Source: Flavobacterium sp. W4I14
GTDB lineage: Bacteria > Bacteroidota > Bacteroidia > Sphingobacteriales > Sphingobacteriaceae
NCBI GenBank assembly: GCA_030817875.1
Contig: JAUSZU010000001.1
Span: 5,952,001 to 6,016,000, forward strand
Direction: 5' to 3'
DNA: 64,000 bases
How positions within the stretch are numbered: the first letter of the stretch is position 1; every line of letters begins with the position of its first letter. Under the pieces are notes generated by a model. That model was not told the origin of the DNA. It saw only the letters and a program-made list of their open reading frames with translations, and did no database searches. Positions 61,319 through 64,000 of the stretch are shown piece by piece. The translations under genes and the position numbers were made by a program.

Positions 61319-61503
61319 GTGTCAGATGTTACCATCTGACACATAAAAGGTTTTCCATGGTGTCGGATATTACTATCTGACACAGATAAGAGATTTTGAA
61401 TGATAATTATTAAGGAAGAAGTATTCTGGCAGATGGTAACATCTACCAGCACTGAAATGATGAATATGATATTGAGTACTCAGTCGGATGGTAACATCCG
61501 ACT
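61319..61503. repeat. Cluster of four GATGTTACCATC-family palindromes
   Basis: Copies: 61321-61340 (GTCAGATG-TTAC-CATCTGAC), 61361-61383 (TGTCGGATA-TTAC-TATCTGACAC), 61426-61449 (CTGGCAGATG-GTAA-CATCTACCAG) and 61482-61503 (AGTCGGATG-GTAA-CATCCGACT). The first two read TTAC and the last two GTAA, so the orientations are head-to-head. Arm bases covary (CGGAT with ATCCG). Confidence 0.88.
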
Positions 61504-61535
61504 ACACATTGAACATCCAACAGCCCCAAAAAACA

Positions 61536-62420
61536 TTAATTAAACCTATTATCGCGGTATTGTTTCGGCGAAATGCCCATGATGCTTGAAAAGAGCCTGC
61601 TAAAATAATAAGGATCGTTAATGCCTACTTTTTGTGCAATTTCGTTAATCCGCAGGTTGGTAAACAATAAATACTGTGTTGTTTTCTGAATTTTGAGCTG
61701 GTTAAAATAATCGATAGGTGAGGTTCCGGTTTTCTTTTTGAAAATGGCAGATAAATAGGAAGGAGAAAGGTAAGCAGCCAATGCCATTTCCTTTAAACTG
61801 AGCATCTTTTCAATATTTTTCCGCATAAAATCTATAACCTCTTCAACTTTATCAGGCTCCATAATTTTATCGTTAACGAGATGTTTATCAGTATAAACAA
61901 CTTCAGCAATGTATTGGTGGAAACATAAATTGGCATAAATTATATTTTCTCTACTAAAACCTCTTTCTAATCGGTTGTAAATCGTGTCGAACAGCATGTT
62001 CCGTTCTTCACTAAAACCTGCGTAAGCCTTATAATTCTGTAACGAAGCAACCAGTTGATCAGCACCGGTTCCTGAAAAATGGAACCAATAAATAGTCCAT
62101 GGTAACGTTGGGTCAGCTTGATAAGTATGTGCTGTTTCTTTTGGAATAATAATGAAATTACCTGCTTCAATATGATAATTGGTATCCTGAAATTCTACGT
62201 TTCCCTTTCCTTCTATGCAATAAATCAGAATATGCTGTTCTGAACCATTATTTCTTTTTATATAGTGATTCAATGCCTTACGATAATAACCAACATCGGT
62301 AATGTATAAATTGTTTATGATTTCATTTTTAGTACACTGTTTTATAAGTACATTCCTCGGAATGATAAAGGCTTTTTGAAAGTCAAAACTATTTTTGTGC
62401 CCTACTTGGCGTTTCCCCAT
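61536..62420 (-). CDS. AraC family transcriptional regulator
   Basis: A 294-residue regulator. The N-terminal cupin-like sensing domain includes HILIYCIEGKGNVEFQ and AGNFIIIPKETAHTYQAD. The C-terminal two HTH motifs are LKEMALAAYLSPSYLSAIFK and INEIAQKVGINDPYYFSRLF, ending with GISPKQYR. Such proteins sense sugars or related ligands. It is divergent from the PSD1-type protein gene at 62640, about 220 bases away, and may control it or a linked carbohydrate pathway. Confidence 0.93.
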   Translation of the reverse strand: MGKRQVGHKNSFDFQKAFIIPRNVLIKQCTKNEIINNLYITDVGYYRKALNHYIKRNNGSEQHILIYCIEGKGNVEFQDTNYHIEAGNFIIIPKETAHTYQADPTLPWTIYWFHFSGTGADQLVASLQNYKAYAGFSEERNMLFDTIYNRLERGFSRENIIYANLCFHQYIAEVVYTDKHLVNDKIMEPDKVEEVIDFMRKNIEKMLSLKEMALAAYLSPSYLSAIFKKKTGTSPIDYFNQLKIQKTTQYLLFTNLRINEIAQKVGINDPYYFSRLFSSIMGISPKQYRDNRFN

Positions 62421-62639
62421 TGTTGATTCTAATAAAAAGTAATATAATCCATTTTTTGAGCAAGTTAATACATTTTTGTGTTTTATTTTTTTATTGATCT
62501 TTGGTTTAAGGAAAGCGAAATCTTAGCGATTTAGTCTAGTAGTCGCCTCTGCTTTAATTTTTGATAAATGTTTAGTTTAGTTTAACTTTGTATACAAGTT
62601 AAGAGATCTGAAAATTAACTTAAATTTATTCTAACCAAA

Positions 62640-64000
62640 ATGTTATTGAAAAAGAAAATATTATTTGCATCAGGCTTCGTGCTGGTTGTGATTACCTTAA
62701 TAGCCTTTTCGCTTTTTTCGTCTGAGAAACCGATCGATTTTAACACGCAGGTTAAGCCCATTTTAAATAAAAAATGTATTTCCTGCCACGGTGGGGTTAA
62801 ACAACAAGGCGGTTTTAGCGTGCTATTTAGGGAAGAGGCTTTGGCTAAAACCAAGAGCGGCAAACCGGCAATTATTCCAGGTAATCCGGAGGATAGTGAA
62901 TTTATCAAACGCTTAAAATCAAACGATCCTGAAGAAAGGATGCCATATAAACACCCTGCTTTAAATAACGATGAAATTGATATTTTGAGTGATTGGATAA
63001 AACAAGGTGCAAAATGGGGCAACCATTGGGCTTATGTTAGTGTAAAACCGACTGAATTGCCAGATGTGGATAATGATTGGGTACGCAACGATCTGGATAA
63101 ATTTATTTTTGCAAAGCTTGAAGAAAATAAACTTGAGCCATCTAAAACCGCTGATAAGGCTACCCTGTTGAGGAGAGTAAGTTTAGATCTGATCGGTACT
63201 TATCCATCAGATAAACTGGCTAAATTCTATTTAAACAGTAAGGACGAACAGGCAGCCTACAATGTGCTGGTTGACAGTTTGCTGGCTTCTCCTAAATTTG
63301 GCGAACGCTGGGCATCGATGTGGCTGGATATAGCGCGTTATGCCGATACTAAAGGCTACGAGAGTGATCCTAACCGAAATATCTGGAGCTATCGCGACTG
63401 GGTGATTAAGGCCTTTAACCATGATATGCCATATGATCGATTTATTACCGATCAGATTGCCGGAGATTTATTTCCAAATCCAACTGATGCCCAATATATT
63501 GCTACGGCTTTTAGCAGAAATACGCCAACCAACGATGAGGGGGGGACCAATAATGAAGAATTTAGAACGGCGGCAGTTTTAGATCGTGTAAATGCCACCT
63601 GGGAAGGGTTAATGAGTACAACTTTTTCTTGTGTACAATGCCATAGCCATCCATATGATCCTTTTAAACACAATGAATATTATAAATTCATGTCGTATTT
63701 TAACAATACAAGGGATGAAGACGTTTCTGCGGAATACCCATTACTTAAAGATTTTAATGATAGCCTTAAAAATGAACTCAATCATTTAACCAACTGGGTT
63801 AAAACTGTTGCGGGTAAAGAAAGAGCAGCCGAAGTTGATTTATTCTTAAAAACTGGTCAGCCAGCAATAAACTCTACAACGGCCGATGAATTGGTTAATT
63901 CGGTAATTGGCAACAATAACATTGCACTTTATTTTAAAAATAGCTCATCTGCAAGGTTAAAATCAGTTGACCTTAATCATGTTGATCAGTTGATTTTGCG
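62640..64000 (+). CDS. PSD1 and planctomycete cytochrome c domain protein, 5' part
   Basis: Frame open from ATG at 62640 to the end of the window (at least 453 codons), so the 3' end is missing. A signal anchor (LFASGFVLVVITLIAFSLFS) is followed by a PSCyt1 domain with one c-type heme motif CISCHG near residue 46. A PSCyt2/DUF1549-type domain follows (SPKFGERWASMWLDIARYAD, CVQCHSHPYDPF at about residue 330). DUF1553 should be encoded beyond the window. Proteins of this type in Bacteroidota accompany secreted sulfatases or dehydrogenases for carbohydrate degradation. Confidence 0.9.
   Translation, partial: MLLKKKILFASGFVLVVITLIAFSLFSSEKPIDFNTQVKPILNKKCISCHGGVKQQGGFSVLFREEALAKTKSGKPAIIPGNPEDSEFIKRLKSNDPEERMPYKHPALNNDEIDILSDWIKQGAKWGNHWAYVSVKPTELPDVDNDWVRNDLDKFIFAKLEENKLEPSKTADKATLLRRVSLDLIGTYPSDKLAKFYLNSKDEQAAYNVLVDSLLASPKFGERWASMWLDIARYADTKGYESDPNRNIWSYRDWVIKAFNHDMPYDRFITDQIAGDLFPNPTDAQYIATAFSRNTPTNDEGGTNNEEFRTAAVLDRVNATWEGLMSTTFSCVQCHSHPYDPFKHNEYYKFMSYFNNTRDEDVSAEYPLLKDFNDSLKNELNHLTNWVKTVAGKERAAEVDLFLKTGQPAINSTTADELVNSVIGNNNIALYFKNSSSARLKSVDLNHVDQLIL

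Noticed and set aside
61319..61503. CRISPR-like array of repeated palindromes
   Set aside because: Spacing is irregular (about 20-60 bases), repeats differ in sequence and orientation, and no cas genes are near; better explained as REP-type elements.

Overview
The window looks like a chromosomal segment of a Bacteroidota bacterium, most likely Pedobacter or another Sphingobacteriaceae. The DNA is AT-rich, Shine-Dalgarno sequences are weak, signal peptides often end in '..AQ', and several family markers are typical of the phylum: Porin_10-type putative porin, DUF5606, a LytS/LytTR pair and a PSD1-type cytochrome protein. The genus call is inference from gene style, not from a marker gene. No rRNA, tRNA, CRISPR array or transposase gene was seen.

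Layout: 1-786 is the 3' end of dnaK. 1202-3168 is a sugar-kinase-like / nucleotidyltransferase pair. 3299-6848 holds a HerA-like ATPase and the CbpM/CbpA chaperone pair. 7612-10030 is an S9 peptidase gene broken by one frameshift. 11431-16710 carries regulators (HTH protein, PAS histidine kinase, LuxR-type regulator, ECF sigma factor, single-domain receiver) plus a secreted Gfo/Idh/MocA oxidoreductase. 17023-23708 is housekeeping: exonuclease III, M42 peptidase, MFS transporter, acyl-CoA carboxylase beta subunit. 24843-27604 is a SulP anion transporter with a beta-carbonic anhydrase. 28041-31405 has a sulfatase and P5C dehydrogenase (pruA). 42514-47846 is a tight seven-gene operon combining a type III polyketide synthase with fatty-acid-type enzymes. 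48295-61290 includes a sterol-desaturase-like protein, lpxK, purine nucleoside phosphorylase, a porin, cyclophilin, rlmH and a membrane-anchored MutS-like ATPase. 61536-64000 has an AraC regulator and the start of a planctomycete-type cytochrome c protein.

The most interesting region is 34963-42378. It looks like a Bacteroidota counterpart of the plantaricin-type, peptide-regulated two-peptide bacteriocin loci of lactic acid bacteria. It contains five small precursors with double-glycine leaders, a C39-peptidase ABC exporter with its HlyD partner, two CPBP (CAAX-protease/Abi) membrane proteins positioned like immunity genes, and a LytS/LytTR two-component system whose operon begins with one of the double-glycine peptides. 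Two peptide-pair plus CPBP modules are clearly related by duplication. A 20-bp motif, consensus CC[TA]TTTNGTGTAT[CA]TTTTTT, lies upstream of three transcription units of the locus, and a 36-38 bp leader element is shared by the two peptide modules. Five of the small genes here were found by reading the sequence directly.

The intergenic DNA is rich in interspersed palindromes: a GATGTTACCATC-core family (about ten copies), a CTGAAATAAATTCAG family, and a tandem repeat of about 250 bp at 23945-24480.
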